Shown: positions 52,474 through 63,640, counted from the first letter of the stretch. The stretch is DNA of 64,000 nt from Clostridia bacterium (GCA_017935065.1 JAGBIF010000019.1:1-64000), one strand, 5' to 3'. Notes: generated by a model from the sequence alone, not told the origin. Numbers and translations are program-made.

Positions 52474-53740
52474 TAGTATTCTCCGTTATGTTACTGTCGG
52501 CTGCCTCTCCCAAGGGACAACCGAAAAGACTGATTATATAAAAGACCGACATAACCGCAAAGCCTATTATAACCGCAAGATTTGTTCCCAGATAATCACT
52601 GCTCGGTATAAGAATGAAGGATAGCACGGTGCTGATTAAGAGACCGACCACCGATCCTATACAAAGCAACAGTATTCTTCGTAGCACGACGAGTAGCATT
52701 CCAAGCAGCCACACGAATGCGGTAAGGCAGCTAATAATTATAGTTGGATAAAGAAGGTGCGCATGCTGACGGATCGATTCGCCAAAAACCAGCGTCAAAG
52801 CAGGCTCTCCAAGCAACCACGAGGCAAGAAGCGCCGCGAGGGTGATTCCCACAAGAAGCGCAACGAGCTTAAACAAAAGCTTGTAAAACGTGCTTTTATC
52901 ATTCTTTTTTACTGCAGCGTCAAAGAGGTTGATAAGCGGTGAAAAAACGAAGGAAACCAAGGCCTGCACAAGCATAGCAATAGATGATACCGAGGCGTAG
53001 TAGCCGAGCATTTCTTCACCGTGATGAACTTCAAGGAGGAGCTTTGCTATCGGAAAAAGCGAATTAGAGCAAATGCCGTAGCACACCATAGGCAGACAAA
53101 TTTTGGTAAGGCTGACTATACGGTCTCTGTCAAATCTTATTTTAATCCCTTTAAGTCTTGAAATGCTTGGAAAATCGTAAACGAGCGCAAGAATCAGGGA
53201 CGAAGCTCCCATCGCAACGATAGCAAGAGGCAAAGGACCGCCAAGAATCAGAACGGCGCAAAAGGACACTACAAGGGCTACTCCTCTCATTACGAATGAT
53301 TTGCCCGCGATATCCAGCCGCCACACGGTCTGAGCCGCGCCGTGATATACGTCGATAACTCCTTCAATAGCTTTGAGAAGCATATACGCAATCACAGAGA
53401 GTACCGTGTATCCGTCATACCCCATGCAAAGAGTAAAGGCGGCGCACAAAACAAAAGCTAAGGTGCATGAAAGAAATCTGTGAAACACGAAATCACCGTC
53501 TGAAAATTCACTCTCGCTGGCAGTCACTTGAAAATTCTTCACGTTAAAGAGCGCCACTATAAAGAATACGCCGGTAATTGACATCGCAAGCGACAGCACA
53601 CCTGCATTCACGTAGCTGTCAGCCTCAGAAGAAAAGCGAACTACCGCAACGCTAAGAAGCCACTGGCACGCGAGATAGAATATTGATCCAAACGTATTCC
53701 ACGCAACGTTTTTTGCGACGATATGCCTTTCTTCACTCAT
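52466..53740 (-). CDS. Polysaccharide flippase (Wzx-like) membrane protein
   Basis: 424 residues with about 12 hydrophobic segments, AAGGAG site. N-terminus NVAWNTFGSIFYLACQWL is typical of the MATE/Wzx superfamily. It would move lipid-linked glycan across the membrane. Its presence next to an ABC exporter in one operon is notable. Confidence 0.82.
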   Translation of the reverse strand: MSEERHIVAKNVAWNTFGSIFYLACQWLLSVAVVRFSSEADSYVNAGVLSLAMSITGVFFIVALFNVKNFQVTASESEFSDGDFVFHRFLSCTLAFVLCAAFTLCMGYDGYTVLSVIAYMLLKAIEGVIDVYHGAAQTVWRLDIAGKSFVMRGVALVVSFCAVLILGGPLPLAIVAMGASSLILALVYDFPSISRLKGIKIRFDRDRIVSLTKICLPMVCYGICSNSLFPIAKLLLEVHHGEEMLGYYASVSSIAMLVQALVSFVFSPLINLFDAAVKKNDKSTFYKLLFKLVALLVGITLAALLASWLLGEPALTLVFGESIRQHAHLLYPTIIISCLTAFVWLLGMLLVVLRRILLLCIGSVVGLLISTVLSFILIPSSDYLGTNLAVIIGFAVMSVFYIISLFGCPLGEAADSNITENTNG

Positions 53741-53756
53741 ATTTTACTCCTTATAG

Positions 53757-56177
53757 CTAAATCATAGCCTTTATAACTATATTAAAGAACGTAATAAGCA
53801 CATTCAGCATAACACACGATAGCATAACACATTCAAAACGGCGTCTGTTAAAGCCGTGCCTTATTCTGCCCGAGCCGACGAAGTAGGAAAACGGAAGGAG
53901 GACGGGAATAATATATCTGTATTGGCATCCGTTTACGGTATAGAAGCCGACAGGTGTAAACGAAACGTACAACGCCGTCGCCACGAGGGCAAGCGTTAAA
54001 ACCGACGATGCGCATGCCGTAAGCTTGATGCGGTAACGTCTGTCAAACAAATCCGCCTCGTCCTTATCAAGTATAGCCGCTATGATAATAAGAGAAATCG
54101 CAAAAGTGCCGTATATAGACGACGGGAATCCAAGGTAGAAGTACGATGCCATCTCAGCCGAGGCATTTCCGAACGACACGTAATTGCCAAGAAATCTTAT
54201 AAGCATCCCTAGGAAGGTAAAGAGGTTGGTAAGCACGTATTTTATCTGTCCTGCCGCATTTACATCTGCACCGCCCCTATTATCGGTACGGCTGTCCATA
54301 TCCACAACAAAAGGAAGGAGGAAGGACAAAAGAATCAAAACAAGTGTAAACGCCGCGATAAGCTTGAATATGCGGCTCTGCTTAGCGTTATTAAACTTTT
54401 CCTTGGGAATAAAGAAAAGCGGAAGCATAAGCACACAGTATATCGCCTTAGGTCCGCAGGCAAAAAATGCCGATAGCGAAATCAAAATGGCCTCCTTGAC
54501 AGTAAAACACCTTTCCTTATCCTGAAGCACCGTAATAAACAAGGCGAAGAATAGTGCAATCCAAGCATTTACCCAGAAATCGTACGAAAACGAGCTTGCA
54601 AGCAAAAACGGCATTGGGGCGAAGCATATGGTTAAAAATATAAGCTTTCCGCTCCGAACTCTTCTCACGGCCGTATAAATTACGCTGACATATATTAGAA
54701 CGTTTACAAGCCTTGAGAGCATCATCATAAGCACGAAATCAGCACCGATGACATCGCACAGGAACATTACGACAGCGCAGGGCAAATAGGAAATATAGCT
54801 ATAGGGATTGATAAGAGATGAATATACGTTATTCACAAACTTATCGTCTGCAATAAGGTTTATATACATATCCTTTTCGGGATTAATAAAGCTAAGCCTA
54901 TACGCGCCGTTAGCCATCATTTTATCCGCAAAGGTCTGCTCGGGTCCAAAAAGAGCGTTTCTGAGGGTTATGGTTCTATCGTAATGAATGAACTCGTCAG
55001 GCGTATTGGTCGACTGAAGCGGCAATATAATGCAGAAAGTCACGCCAATCGCAAGGAAAACTCCGAGGAATATTCTTTCTATGTTCCGTCCAGACACGTA
55101 GCTATCCGCAACGTAAGCCACAACGAAAAGCACACAGCAGATGAAAAGAATTATCTTTGCCACGCTATATACCGCGTTAAACGTAAGAAGAACGAGTGCG
55201 GCAATTGAAAAAGCTACAAAGGTTGTAAGCATGACGATACGAATGATGACTCTTTTCGTATTATTCTCTTCCTTCAGAAAACGTACCTTTGCTATCTGCT
55301 TTTGAACGAATCTCTTGATAGCGGTGAAAAATCCGATTCTTTTCTCAAGCACCGCAAGCACCCCGATAAGTATCAAAAGAAGCCCAAGTGATATAAAATT
55401 AGGACGGTAATACAGTGACGAGCCAGAGGTATCAAGCTTAACTGACGATACCGTTAAAATCACAATTACGAAAAGCAGAAGCGGAAAAAAGTACTTCTTT
55501 ATAAACTTAGGTGAGAATATCAGAAGCTCGTATTTTGCGCATACAACTGCAAGTATGAGCAAGAACAGGAATATTATAATAAATACTACCTCATCGTAGC
55601 CGAAGCTGTTTACGTAATAGAACTGCGTATTGAGGTCCCCTCGGCGCACCTCACCGTTAACATAAAGAGTACCATCCGAATATGCGTCATTTTCACTCAT
55701 CCAGAGAGTAACGGGAAGATCACCTGTGTTCGACGCGGTAACGATTACTGAGAAAAGACTTCCACTTGAATTCATAACGGGCTCAAACTCAAAAACATAG
55801 AACTGATTGTCTACGAGCTGTGCCGCAGCAATCGTCTGCTCGGTCAATACCTCACGGCTGCCGTCAGAGGAAAACCTTCCGACATTGATGTGAACCTCGC
55901 CGTTGCACTTGCGCAAATAGGTGCCGAATCTGAATCCTATAGCGCAAATTTTATTGTATTTTGCAACGAACGTCTGCTCTACCTTGTTAGGATCGAAGAT
56001 ACCACCTACGTTATCATCCATTATGTCGTAGCTATCAGTCAATGCCGCAATGGAAACATTGTAGGTAATGCAGTTGACACAAAGCACAACGATTGAAATA
56101 ATCAAAACGGACAGCAAAATAAGACTAGGTAGTCTTTTTTTATCAGCCTCAAAATATTTCGTCAGTTTATTCAACAT
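53757..56177 (-). CDS. DUF2142 family membrane protein
   Basis: 806 residues. An N-terminal helix, an extracytoplasmic beta-rich domain (about 55-190), then about 12 membrane segments with the DUF2142 region around FCIILPLQSTNTPDEFIHYD and LPCAVVMFLCDVIGAD. The family resembles GT-C glycosyltransferases in topology and is linked to surface glycan loci, with no proven reaction. Confidence 0.83.
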   Translation of the reverse strand: MLNKLTKYFEADKKRLPSLILLSVLIISIVVLCVNCITYNVSIAALTDSYDIMDDNVGGIFDPNKVEQTFVAKYNKICAIGFRFGTYLRKCNGEVHINVGRFSSDGSREVLTEQTIAAAQLVDNQFYVFEFEPVMNSSGSLFSVIVTASNTGDLPVTLWMSENDAYSDGTLYVNGEVRRGDLNTQFYYVNSFGYDEVVFIIIFLFLLILAVVCAKYELLIFSPKFIKKYFFPLLLFVIVILTVSSVKLDTSGSSLYYRPNFISLGLLLILIGVLAVLEKRIGFFTAIKRFVQKQIAKVRFLKEENNTKRVIIRIVMLTTFVAFSIAALVLLTFNAVYSVAKIILFICCVLFVVAYVADSYVSGRNIERIFLGVFLAIGVTFCIILPLQSTNTPDEFIHYDRTITLRNALFGPEQTFADKMMANGAYRLSFINPEKDMYINLIADDKFVNNVYSSLINPYSYISYLPCAVVMFLCDVIGADFVLMMMLSRLVNVLIYVSVIYTAVRRVRSGKLIFLTICFAPMPFLLASSFSYDFWVNAWIALFFALFITVLQDKERCFTVKEAILISLSAFFACGPKAIYCVLMLPLFFIPKEKFNNAKQSRIFKLIAAFTLVLILLSFLLPFVVDMDSRTDNRGGADVNAAGQIKYVLTNLFTFLGMLIRFLGNYVSFGNASAEMASYFYLGFPSSIYGTFAISLIIIAAILDKDEADLFDRRYRIKLTACASSVLTLALVATALYVSFTPVGFYTVNGCQYRYIIPVLLPFSYFVGSGRIRHGFNRRRFECVMLSCVMLNVLITFFNIVIKAMI

Positions 56178-56203
56178 AACTAATTATTTATCCTTTCTGT
56201 TAT

Positions 56204-58333
56204 TTACATCGAGAAATCTGCGTTTTCTGCCGAAAAATTCTTATTATAATAAGGATCGGATGATGAAATCACGTCGCCCCAACGCTTTTTCATACGGCTG
56301 GCATCCGCCACCGCGGATTTAACGTCGCGCCTCTGCTTCGCTCTTGGCGACACAAGCGCGTATGCAGCCGCATAGGGTGTCCATACGATAAGTCTGTTGC
56401 TTTCCCTTGCGCGGAGGCATAGGTCTACATCATAATAGGAGGCGCGTAATTCTGTATCAAAGCCCGAAAGCTCGTCAAACAGCGACCTCTTTATCATCAT
56501 CATCTCACAGCTGACTGCCGAGAGATTTTGTGAATACCAGAGTCTTCCCATATAGCCGACAGAGGTATTATGTATTCTATGGAACATTCTTGCCACTATA
56601 CCGTCCTTACCGTTTCCGATGACGTAGCCCGCGTGACGGACGGTGTTGTCAGGATAGTAGAGCGTGCCAGCACAAATGCCGACGTCGTCTCTTTGGGCGT
56701 ACATCAAAAGCTCTGTTATCCAGTTGTTGGATATTATCTCTGCGCCTCCCTCAAGGAACAAAAGGTAATCGCCCGTGCATCCCCTCGCCGCCTCGTTAAA
56801 GAGCGCGGAAGCCTCGTCGGTATCACATTTTATCACTGCATCAAGCATCCTCTCGGCGACCAGCTCGTCAAGAGTACTAGAAAATTTACTCTGCGAGCTT
56901 GAGAGCGCGTATATTACCTCATAGCTTGAGTATGCTGTGCGCGACCTTATGCTCTCAAGGCATCTCAAAATATGCTTTTCACTATGGCAGTTGATTATTA
57001 CTATGCTTACCTTCGGATTGTCCTTAATATCATAGCTTATCCTATACATGGCAGGGAATACCTTTGTACTATCTACCGTAGCACTCATTCCCTTCGACTC
57101 GATAAAAGAGCGCACCGCGCCTTTTCCTGCCTCGATAGCGTAGGTCTTGGAGTTAATGTCCATAGCAACCGACATCGGATGCGAACGCCAGAAATAAAGA
57201 ACCTTGGGTATATGAACTATCTTCTTGGCGTTTGAGGTAAGTCTTAAGATAAGATCGTGATCCTGACTTCCGTCAAATTCTTTTCTGAAAAGACCGCTCT
57301 TTTCAAGAACCTCTCTTGAAAATGCCGAGAAATGACAGATATAATTGTTTGCCCTTAAGTTGTCGGGCGCAAAATCGGGCTTGTAATGAACGCTGATTAT
57401 CTTGGTTATATCGGGGCTCTCAAAGGTGACCTCGTCGGTATAAACGTAATCGGCACCCTCATCACAAATCGCAACCATCATTTCGTAAAGTGCAGAGGGA
57501 TGAAGAACGTCGTCGTGGTCAAAGAGCGCAATATAATCACCCGTTGCCATTTCAATACAAGCGTTGGTATTAAGCGAGATGCCAAGATTCTCGTCGAGTT
57601 TTTTATACTTGATCCTCTCGTCGTGCTTAGCGTATCTGACGCAGGTCCTTCCAACCTCTGCGTGTGCATCGTCGCTTCCGTCGGCAAGGCACAGCTCCCA
57701 ATTGAAATAGGTCTGTTTCTGCACCGAATCTATCATAACGTCAAGAAATTCGAGCGGCGTGTTGTAAAGCGGAACGAGTATACTGAATTTTATATCCTTA
57801 CTGAATCTTGTCTTAAGCTGACGGTTTCTCTCGGAAGCAGTGATGGTATGAGTGATATTTCTCGCGTGAGCTCTTTCACCAAGTCTCTGTCGCACACGGG
57901 ATAAGGCAGAACGCCAGCCGTATTTTCGAACGTGCTTAAAGAACTTAATAGCTTTTCTTACGGGATGCTGCTTGAATGGCCATTTGATAATATCGAGAAG
58001 AAGCCTTATCGGCTTCGTCAGCTTCCAGACCGTAGATGATGCGACGCTGTCGTACATATTCTTATAGTCGATGCACTGCCGTCTCGATATGTCAAGCTGC
58101 TCAAGCGCTAAAGAATAATGCTTTTTTAGCTTTTCAATCTCAGCTCTCTGTCTTTTGCACAGAACGGCAAGCTCCTCCCTGTCAAGCTTATCCGCATCGT
58201 AGTAAAGAAAATCAAGCTCGGCAAGGACGTCTTCCATATTGGAATACCTTGCTTCAGCATCAAAAATATCGTCACCTTCGGTATCCACTTCGGTAACTTC
58301 CGTATTTACGATGCCGTCTTTCTTCTTACTCAT
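56204..58333 (-). CDS. Glycosyltransferase with two GT2 domains
   Basis: 709 residues, AGGAG site. N-terminal acidic region and coiled coil (about 30-100), an amphipathic basic stretch (LLLDIIKWPFKQHPVRKAI) that may attach to the membrane, GT2 domain 1 (about 190-420: FSILVPLYNTPLEF, LADGSDD, ALFDHDDVLHP) and a second GT2-like domain (about 445-700) with VSIVIINCHSEKHILRC and GDYLLFLEGGAEII. The second lacks a clear DxD and may be less active. Similar to RfbN-type polymerising enzymes. Confidence 0.86.
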   Translation of the reverse strand: MSKKKDGIVNTEVTEVDTEGDDIFDAEARYSNMEDVLAELDFLYYDADKLDREELAVLCKRQRAEIEKLKKHYSLALEQLDISRRQCIDYKNMYDSVASSTVWKLTKPIRLLLDIIKWPFKQHPVRKAIKFFKHVRKYGWRSALSRVRQRLGERAHARNITHTITASERNRQLKTRFSKDIKFSILVPLYNTPLEFLDVMIDSVQKQTYFNWELCLADGSDDAHAEVGRTCVRYAKHDERIKYKKLDENLGISLNTNACIEMATGDYIALFDHDDVLHPSALYEMMVAICDEGADYVYTDEVTFESPDITKIISVHYKPDFAPDNLRANNYICHFSAFSREVLEKSGLFRKEFDGSQDHDLILRLTSNAKKIVHIPKVLYFWRSHPMSVAMDINSKTYAIEAGKGAVRSFIESKGMSATVDSTKVFPAMYRISYDIKDNPKVSIVIINCHSEKHILRCLESIRSRTAYSSYEVIYALSSSQSKFSSTLDELVAERMLDAVIKCDTDEASALFNEAARGCTGDYLLFLEGGAEIISNNWITELLMYAQRDDVGICAGTLYYPDNTVRHAGYVIGNGKDGIVARMFHRIHNTSVGYMGRLWYSQNLSAVSCEMMMIKRSLFDELSGFDTELRASYYDVDLCLRARESNRLIVWTPYAAAYALVSPRAKQRRDVKSAVADASRMKKRWGDVISSSDPYYNKNFSAENADFSM

Positions 58334-58364
58334 AACCGACTCCTTCTAAAAATTCAAACTAAAA

Positions 58365-59099
58365 TCATTCGTTTGGTGCCAGATATTTATTGCATACCTC
58401 AAGGGTATCGCCTATCATCCTTACCCTGCCGCCCTCGAGCCAGACGACCCTTGTGCAAAGCCTTTGTATCTGCTCTATCGCGTGGGATACGATAAGCACG
58501 GTGGTACCGCCCGACATCATATCCGCAATACGCTGCTCGCACTTCTGCTGGAAGAGATAATCTCCTACGGCGAGTATTTCGTCTACGATGAGAATATCGG
58601 GCTTAACCAGCGTTGCGATAGCAAAGCCAAGTCTTGCAATCATACCTGAGGAAAAGTTCTTTATAGCGACGTTCTCAAATGCGCGAAGCTCGGCAAAATC
58701 AAGTATCTCATCGTACTTTTCCTTGATAAACGCTCTCTCAAAGCCAAGCACCGAGCCATTTAAGAAGATGTTCTCGCGCGTGGTAAGCTCAAAATCGAAG
58801 CCCGCGCCCAGCTCAATCAGGGGTGATATAGTTCCCTTGACCTCACAGCTTCCCTCGCTTGGCGAAAGAATTCCCGAGATTATTTTAAGAAGCGTGCTTT
58901 TGCCCGAGCCGTTAAGCCCGACTATGCCGACCACCTCTCCGCGCTTTACCTCAAGGGAAATGTCCGAGAGCGCGACGAATTCCTCGTAATCCAGCTGTCT
59001 TTTCAGGAATTTTATAAAAAACTCCTTCATATTGTCAATCTTCTCGCGCGGCATATTGAAGCGCATCGAGACGTTTTTGATATCAATTACTGTATCCAC
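58365..59099 (-). CDS. Polysaccharide ABC exporter ATP-binding protein (Wzt/TagH-like)
   Basis: 244 residues from a GTG. Walker A GLNGSGKSTLLK, signature FSSGMIARLGFA and Walker B ILIVDEILAVGD, the last two distinctive of Wzt/TagH. No C-terminal carbohydrate-binding domain, so export would not depend on recognition of a capped chain end. Partner of the permease upstream. Confidence 0.92.
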   Translation of the reverse strand: MDTVIDIKNVSMRFNMPREKIDNMKEFFIKFLKRQLDYEEFVALSDISLEVKRGEVVGIVGLNGSGKSTLLKIISGILSPSEGSCEVKGTISPLIELGAGFDFELTTRENIFLNGSVLGFERAFIKEKYDEILDFAELRAFENVAIKNFSSGMIARLGFAIATLVKPDILIVDEILAVGDYLFQQKCEQRIADMMSGGTTVLIVSHAIEQIQRLCTRVVWLEGGRVRMIGDTLEVCNKYLAPNE

Positions 59100-59111
59100 T
59101 GATTACAACTC

Positions 59112-60080
59112 CTATATATGAAGCACGAAGCTATCCTGCTTTTTACGGAAAACTACGATGCCGAAAAGCAGCATCGAGAGCGAAAAGAGGATGCAAAGTA
59201 TATTTTCTCTGAGAGACGGCACCGTGCCGTAAACCATAACGCATCTGAAATAATCAATATAGTGGTAGAGCGGGTTGAAGTTCATAAGCATGCGCAACCA
59301 ATCGGGAAGCAGATCAACGGGGTAGATTATCGGGGATGCGTACATCCACACCGTAAGAAGAATTCCCCAGATATGTCCTATGTCCCTGAAGAATACGACG
59401 AGCGTCGCAAGCACGAGGCACAGACCGAAGCAGAACACGAAGAGGTAGAGCATCGGCAGGGGGAACATAAGCATTGTGACACTTGGTGTAACCTTTCCCG
59501 TAATCGCGAAAAATGAGAACACGAACACGAACGCAATAAGCGAAAAGAGCATATTCACGAAAGAGAAAATGCACTTTTCAAGCGGGAAAACAAACTTCGG
59601 TATAAAGACCTTTTTGATAAGGGGTGCCGCGCTCGTTATCGTATAGAGGGCGAAGTTTGATGCCTCGGATACGAAATTGAACATTATATATCCCGTAAGA
59701 TAAAAGAGGGCAAAGCCGCCCGGCACGTCAACTCTGATTATCTGCGAGAATACCGCCGTCAGAACGAGCATCATAAGAAGCGGATTAAGCACGCTCCACA
59801 AGACACCGAGGGCGGATCTTCTGTATTTGGTTTTCAGGTCCTTCGTCACAAGGTCGTAAAGAAGGTATTTATAGCGCTTCATGCTTGCGATATCCTTCAC
59901 AAACGAGCGACGGTCAAAGAATATCTCCAAGCCGCAATAAAGAAGTATGAAGGTAAAGCCAAAGCCAAACACGAAATTCGTCTTGCCGAACACGGGGGCG
60001 GTGAATGCCTCCGTTGCGCAAAGCACGCCGACAAAAATCGCGAGCATAAGGGCGCCGAGTTTTAAAAGCTTCCGTTTCAA
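59112..60080 (-). CDS. Polysaccharide ABC exporter permease (Wzm/TagG-like)
   Basis: 322 residues from a TTG with GGAG upstream. Two extra N-terminal helices (residues 5-55), then the ABC2 membrane domain (RYKYLLYDLVTKDLKTKYRRS amphipathic start, YRRSALGVLWSVLNP). Longer than the usual 260 residues because of the N-terminal pair. Exports a lipid-linked glycan with the ATPase downstream. Confidence 0.88.
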   Translation of the reverse strand: MKRKLLKLGALMLAIFVGVLCATEAFTAPVFGKTNFVFGFGFTFILLYCGLEIFFDRRSFVKDIASMKRYKYLLYDLVTKDLKTKYRRSALGVLWSVLNPLLMMLVLTAVFSQIIRVDVPGGFALFYLTGYIMFNFVSEASNFALYTITSAAPLIKKVFIPKFVFPLEKCIFSFVNMLFSLIAFVFVFSFFAITGKVTPSVTMLMFPLPMLYLFVFCFGLCLVLATLVVFFRDIGHIWGILLTVWMYASPIIYPVDLLPDWLRMLMNFNPLYHYIDYFRCVMVYGTVPSLRENILCILFSLSMLLFGIVVFRKKQDSFVLHI

Positions 60081-60140
60081 GATTTTTCTCCTATCGGTTT
60101 AGAAGTAACAGGTGCAAAGGCAGAATACTGAATAATCCTA

Positions 60141-60710
60141 TCAGAATAAAAAGCCAAGGTTCGCGAGGGTGGGATTTTTCTTATCCTTTTCCGAGAGAAG
60201 CGGCATATCACCCTCAGCTATCCCCCAGTCTACCCCGATATCGCTATCGCACCACAGAACGCCGCCGTCGCTGGTGGGATCGTAGAGGTTTGTGCATTTA
60301 TAGACGAAGGTCGCAAATTCACTCTTTACGTAAAAGCCGTGCGCAAAGCCCTCGGGCACGTAGAACTGCCTCTTATTTTCCTGACTGAGCGTAACACCGT
60401 ACCACCTGCCGTAGGTCTCGCTGTCCTTGCGAAGGTCAACCGCGACGTCATATACCTCGCCCTCGATAACGCGGACGAGCTTTCCCTGCGGATTTTTCTT
60501 CTGGAAGTGAAGCCCGCGAAGCACTCCGCGCTTTGAGCGCGACTCATTGTCCTGAACGAAGGTCGCGGGGGTGCCGTCAAGATGCTTTACATAGGGGGCA
60601 AATTCATCATTGAAGGTCTCCATAAAATAGCCCCTCTCGTCACCGAATACGGTAGGCTCGATTATATACAAATCCTTAATAGGTGTGCTGATAAAGTTAA
60701 ACTTTCCCAT
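60141..60710 (-). CDS. rfbC: dTDP-4-dehydrorhamnose 3,5-epimerase
   Basis: 189 residues, cupin fold. Motifs FGDERGYFMETF, LRGLHFQ and VPEGFAHGF are the RmlC signatures (catalytic His in LHFQ). Third-step enzyme of dTDP-L-rhamnose formation. In operon with rfbA, rfbD and rfbB. Confidence 0.95.
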   Translation of the reverse strand: MGKFNFISTPIKDLYIIEPTVFGDERGYFMETFNDEFAPYVKHLDGTPATFVQDNESRSKRGVLRGLHFQKKNPQGKLVRVIEGEVYDVAVDLRKDSETYGRWYGVTLSQENKRQFYVPEGFAHGFYVKSEFATFVYKCTNLYDPTSDGGVLWCDSDIGVDWGIAEGDMPLLSEKDKKNPTLANLGFLF

Positions 60711-60739
60711 TCTGATGTCCTCTTTGTCTTAAGCTTCTG

Positions 60740-61759
60740 TTATCTGTTTTCGTACATTTTTTTGTAGTACTGCTGATACTCACCGCTGATAATTCTCTCC
60801 CACCACTCGCGGTTCTCAAGATACCACCTGATGGTCTTCTTAATTCCGTCGGCAAATTTAGTCTCGGGAAGCCAGCCAAGCTCGTTGTGTATCTTGGTAG
60901 GATCAATGGCGTAGCGCATATCGTGTCCCGCCCTGTCCTTGACGTAGGTGATGAGGTCCTCGCTCTTGCCAAGCTCCTTCAGGATTATCTTAACGATGTC
61001 GATATTTCTCATCTCGTTGTGTCCGCCGATGTTGTAGACCTCACCGACCGTGCCCTTGTGAATAATAAGGTCGATTGCACGGCAATGATCCTCAACATAG
61101 AGCCAGTCGCGCACGTTAATTCCCTCTCCGTACACAGGAAGCGGCTTGTCCGCAAGCGCGTTTGCTATCATAAGAGGTATAAGCTTTTCGGGGAAATGGT
61201 AGGGACCGTAGTTGTTTGAGCAGCGCGAAATGGTCACAGGCAGACCGAAGGTGCGGTGATAGGCTCCGACAAGCAGATCGGCGCTCGCCTTGGATGCCGA
61301 ATAGGGGCTTGAGGTATGAATAGGAGTTGTCTCGGTAAAGAAGAGGTCGGGGCGGTCAAGAGGAAGGTCGCCGTAAACCTCGTCGGTAGATACCTGATGA
61401 TATCTTTTAATGCCGTACTTACGGCAGGCATCCATCATTACCGCGGTACCCATAATATTGGTGTTAAGGAAAACCCCCGGATTTTCAATAGAGCGGTCAA
61501 CATGGCTCTCTGCCGCGAAGTTTACCACGATGTCGGGATGCTCCTCCTCAAACACTCTGTATACCGCCTCTCTGTCGGTGATATCCACCTTACAGAAGCG
61601 GAAATTGGGGTTGTCCATAACGGGTGCTAAGGTCTCGAGATTTCCCGCGTAGGTCAGGCAATCAAGACAGATTATGCGATAATCGGGGTGGCTTTTCAGC
61701 ATATAGTGAACGAAGTTTCCTCCGATAAAGCCCGCTCCGCCTGTAACTATAATTTTCAT
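60740..61759 (-). CDS. rfbB: dTDP-glucose 4,6-dehydratase
   Basis: 339 residues, extended [13 protein letters not shown] binds [12 protein letters not shown] carries the catalytic Thr, and [12 protein letters not shown] contains the YxxxK pair. Full length. Makes dTDP-4-keto-6-deoxyglucose. Confidence 0.97.
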   Translation of the reverse strand: MKIIVTGGAGFIGGNFVHYMLKSHPDYRIICLDCLTYAGNLETLAPVMDNPNFRFCKVDITDREAVYRVFEEEHPDIVVNFAAESHVDRSIENPGVFLNTNIMGTAVMMDACRKYGIKRYHQVSTDEVYGDLPLDRPDLFFTETTPIHTSSPYSASKASADLLVGAYHRTFGLPVTISRCSNNYGPYHFPEKLIPLMIANALADKPLPVYGEGINVRDWLYVEDHCRAIDLIIHKGTVGEVYNIGGHNEMRNIDIVKIILKELGKSEDLITYVKDRAGHDMRYAIDPTKIHNELGWLPETKFADGIKKTIRWYLENREWWERIISGEYQQYYKKMYENR

Positions 61760-61786
61760 ATCCGTAAAACCTTTCTTTTATCTGAG

Positions 61787-62674
61787 TTAATTCATTGATT
61801 TAAGCTCGTCTATAAAGTGCTTCAGCGCGCATTTCCACTCTCTGAACTCGTTTCCTACCGTCGCGCGAAGCATCATATTGTCAAGCGATGAATACGCGGG
61901 GCGCTTTGCGGGGGTGGGATACTCCTCGGTCGTGCAGGGGGTAACCGTCGCGTCAATGCCCGCGTATTCGACTATTTTCTGAGTAAATTCAAACCAAGAG
62001 CATTCGCCCTCACCCGTGCCGTGATATATTCCGTACTCCTCGGTGGTGAGAAGCTTGAGTATATGGTGCGCAAGGTCGGCGGCATTGGTGGGATTTCCTC
62101 TCTGGTCGCATACCACCCTGCAAGCCCCCTTCTCACTTGCTATCTTAAGCATAGTTTTTACAAAATTGGGCCCGTAATATCCGTAGAGCCAGGCGGTCCT
62201 TACGATAAAGAACCTGCTGCAGAAATCTCTTACGTACTCCTCACCGAGGCACTTTGACCTTCCGTACACGCTGACAGGCTCGGTCCTGTCCCACTCAACG
62301 TACGGCACACTGCCGTCGCCTCTGAAAACGTAGTCGGTGGAAACGTGAACCAGCTTTGCTCCCACGCGCTGTGCGGCGATGGCGAGATTTCTCGGACCTA
62401 TGGCGTTTACCTTAAAGGCAAGCTCACGCTCGGTCTCGCACTTATTTACGTTGGTATATGCCGCACAGTTGATTACCGCCTCGGGGCGCTCACGCTCAAA
62501 AAGAGCGATTACAGCCTCGGTATCGGTGATGTCAAGAGTGTCAACGTCGTGGGCTATTATCTCGTTTTTCTCCTTCAGCACGTCGGGGGTGCCAAGCTCT
62601 GTCACTCCGCGCTCAAGGCATTTTATAATTTCCGTGCCAAGCTGTCCCTTGGCGCCCGTTACCAAAATCTTCAT
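61787..62674 (-). CDS. rfbD: dTDP-4-dehydrorhamnose reductase
   Basis: 295 residues. NAD(P) motif TGAKGQLGTEI, STDYVFRGDG and YGRSKCLGE (YxxxK). ATG overlaps the rfbA stop by 1 nt. Final step to dTDP-L-rhamnose. Confidence 0.95.
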   Translation of the reverse strand: MKILVTGAKGQLGTEIIKCLERGVTELGTPDVLKEKNEIIAHDVDTLDITDTEAVIALFERERPEAVINCAAYTNVNKCETERELAFKVNAIGPRNLAIAAQRVGAKLVHVSTDYVFRGDGSVPYVEWDRTEPVSVYGRSKCLGEEYVRDFCSRFFIVRTAWLYGYYGPNFVKTMLKIASEKGACRVVCDQRGNPTNAADLAHHILKLLTTEEYGIYHGTGEGECSWFEFTQKIVEYAGIDATVTPCTTEEYPTPAKRPAYSSLDNMMLRATVGNEFREWKCALKHFIDELKSMN

Positions 62675-63561
62675 CAGTACATTATCTGTCCCTTCGCAAC
62701 TTTTTTGAGATGCTCTCCGTAAGAGGACTTGCCGTATCTCTCGGCGGACTCAAGAAGCTTTTCCTTGCTTATCCATCCGTTCTTGTAGGCAATCTCCTCG
62801 ATAGCCGAAATCTTGACGCCCTGCCTTTTCTCTACCATCTGCACGAACTCACCTGCCTCAAGAAGGCTATCCATCGTACCCGTATCAAGCCACGCAAAGC
62901 CTCGTCCGAGAAGCTGTACGTCAAGCTCGCCACGCTCAAGAAATACGCGGTTCAAGTCGGTTATTTCAAGCTCGCCGCGCTTTGAGGGCTTAAGCTCGCC
63001 CGCATCCCTGACTACTCGGTTAGGATAGAAGTAAAGTCCTGTAATTGCGTAGTGAGACTTGGGATTTTCGGGCTTTTCCTCAACCGAAATAACCTTTCCG
63101 TCAGCATTGAATTCAACAACACCGAAGCGCTCGGGATCGTCGACATAGTAGCCGAATACGCTTGCGCGTGAGCTTTCCTCGGCATTCTTAACCGCGGCTC
63201 TTAAAATTTTTGAAAAGCCGTTTCCGTAGAAGATATTGTCGCCAAGCACCATGGCACAGCTGTCGTCTCCGATGAATTCCTTGCCGAGGGTGAATGCCTG
63301 AGCGAGTCCGTCGGGCGAGGGCTGTACCTTGTAGGAAAGGTGAAGTCCGTAATCCGAGCCGTCTCCGAGAAGCTTTTCAAAATTGGGAAGGTCTCTCGGC
63401 GTGGATATTATGAGTATATCCCGTATTCCCGCAAGCATAAGAGTTGACAGCGGGTAATAAACCATTGGTTTATCGTAGATGGGAAGAAGCTGCTTTGAGG
63501 TAATCATCGTAAGGGGGTAAAGGCGTGTTCCCGAGCCGCCTGCTAAAACTATACCCTTCAT
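62674..63561 (-). CDS. rfbA: Glucose-1-phosphate thymidylyltransferase
   Basis: 295 residues; AAAGGAG site. Nucleotide site [31 protein letters not shown] and YAITGLYFY, all RmlA signatures. First step of dTDP-rhamnose synthesis. The 80 nt upstream to the GT gene are AT-rich with no clear promoter, so the operon continues from outside the window. Confidence 0.97.
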   Translation of the reverse strand: MKGIVLAGGSGTRLYPLTMITSKQLLPIYDKPMVYYPLSTLMLAGIRDILIISTPRDLPNFEKLLGDGSDYGLHLSYKVQPSPDGLAQAFTLGKEFIGDDSCAMVLGDNIFYGNGFSKILRAAVKNAEESSRASVFGYYVDDPERFGVVEFNADGKVISVEEKPENPKSHYAITGLYFYPNRVVRDAGELKPSKRGELEITDLNRVFLERGELDVQLLGRGFAWLDTGTMDSLLEAGEFVQMVEKRQGVKISAIEEIAYKNGWISKEKLLESAERYGKSSYGEHLKKVAKGQIMY

Positions 63562-63640
63562 ATTTGCTCTCCTTTTGATTGATTTTAAAATCTGTTTTTT
63601 GTTTTTAATTAATTATTTTCGATTAATTCTATTGTCCGAA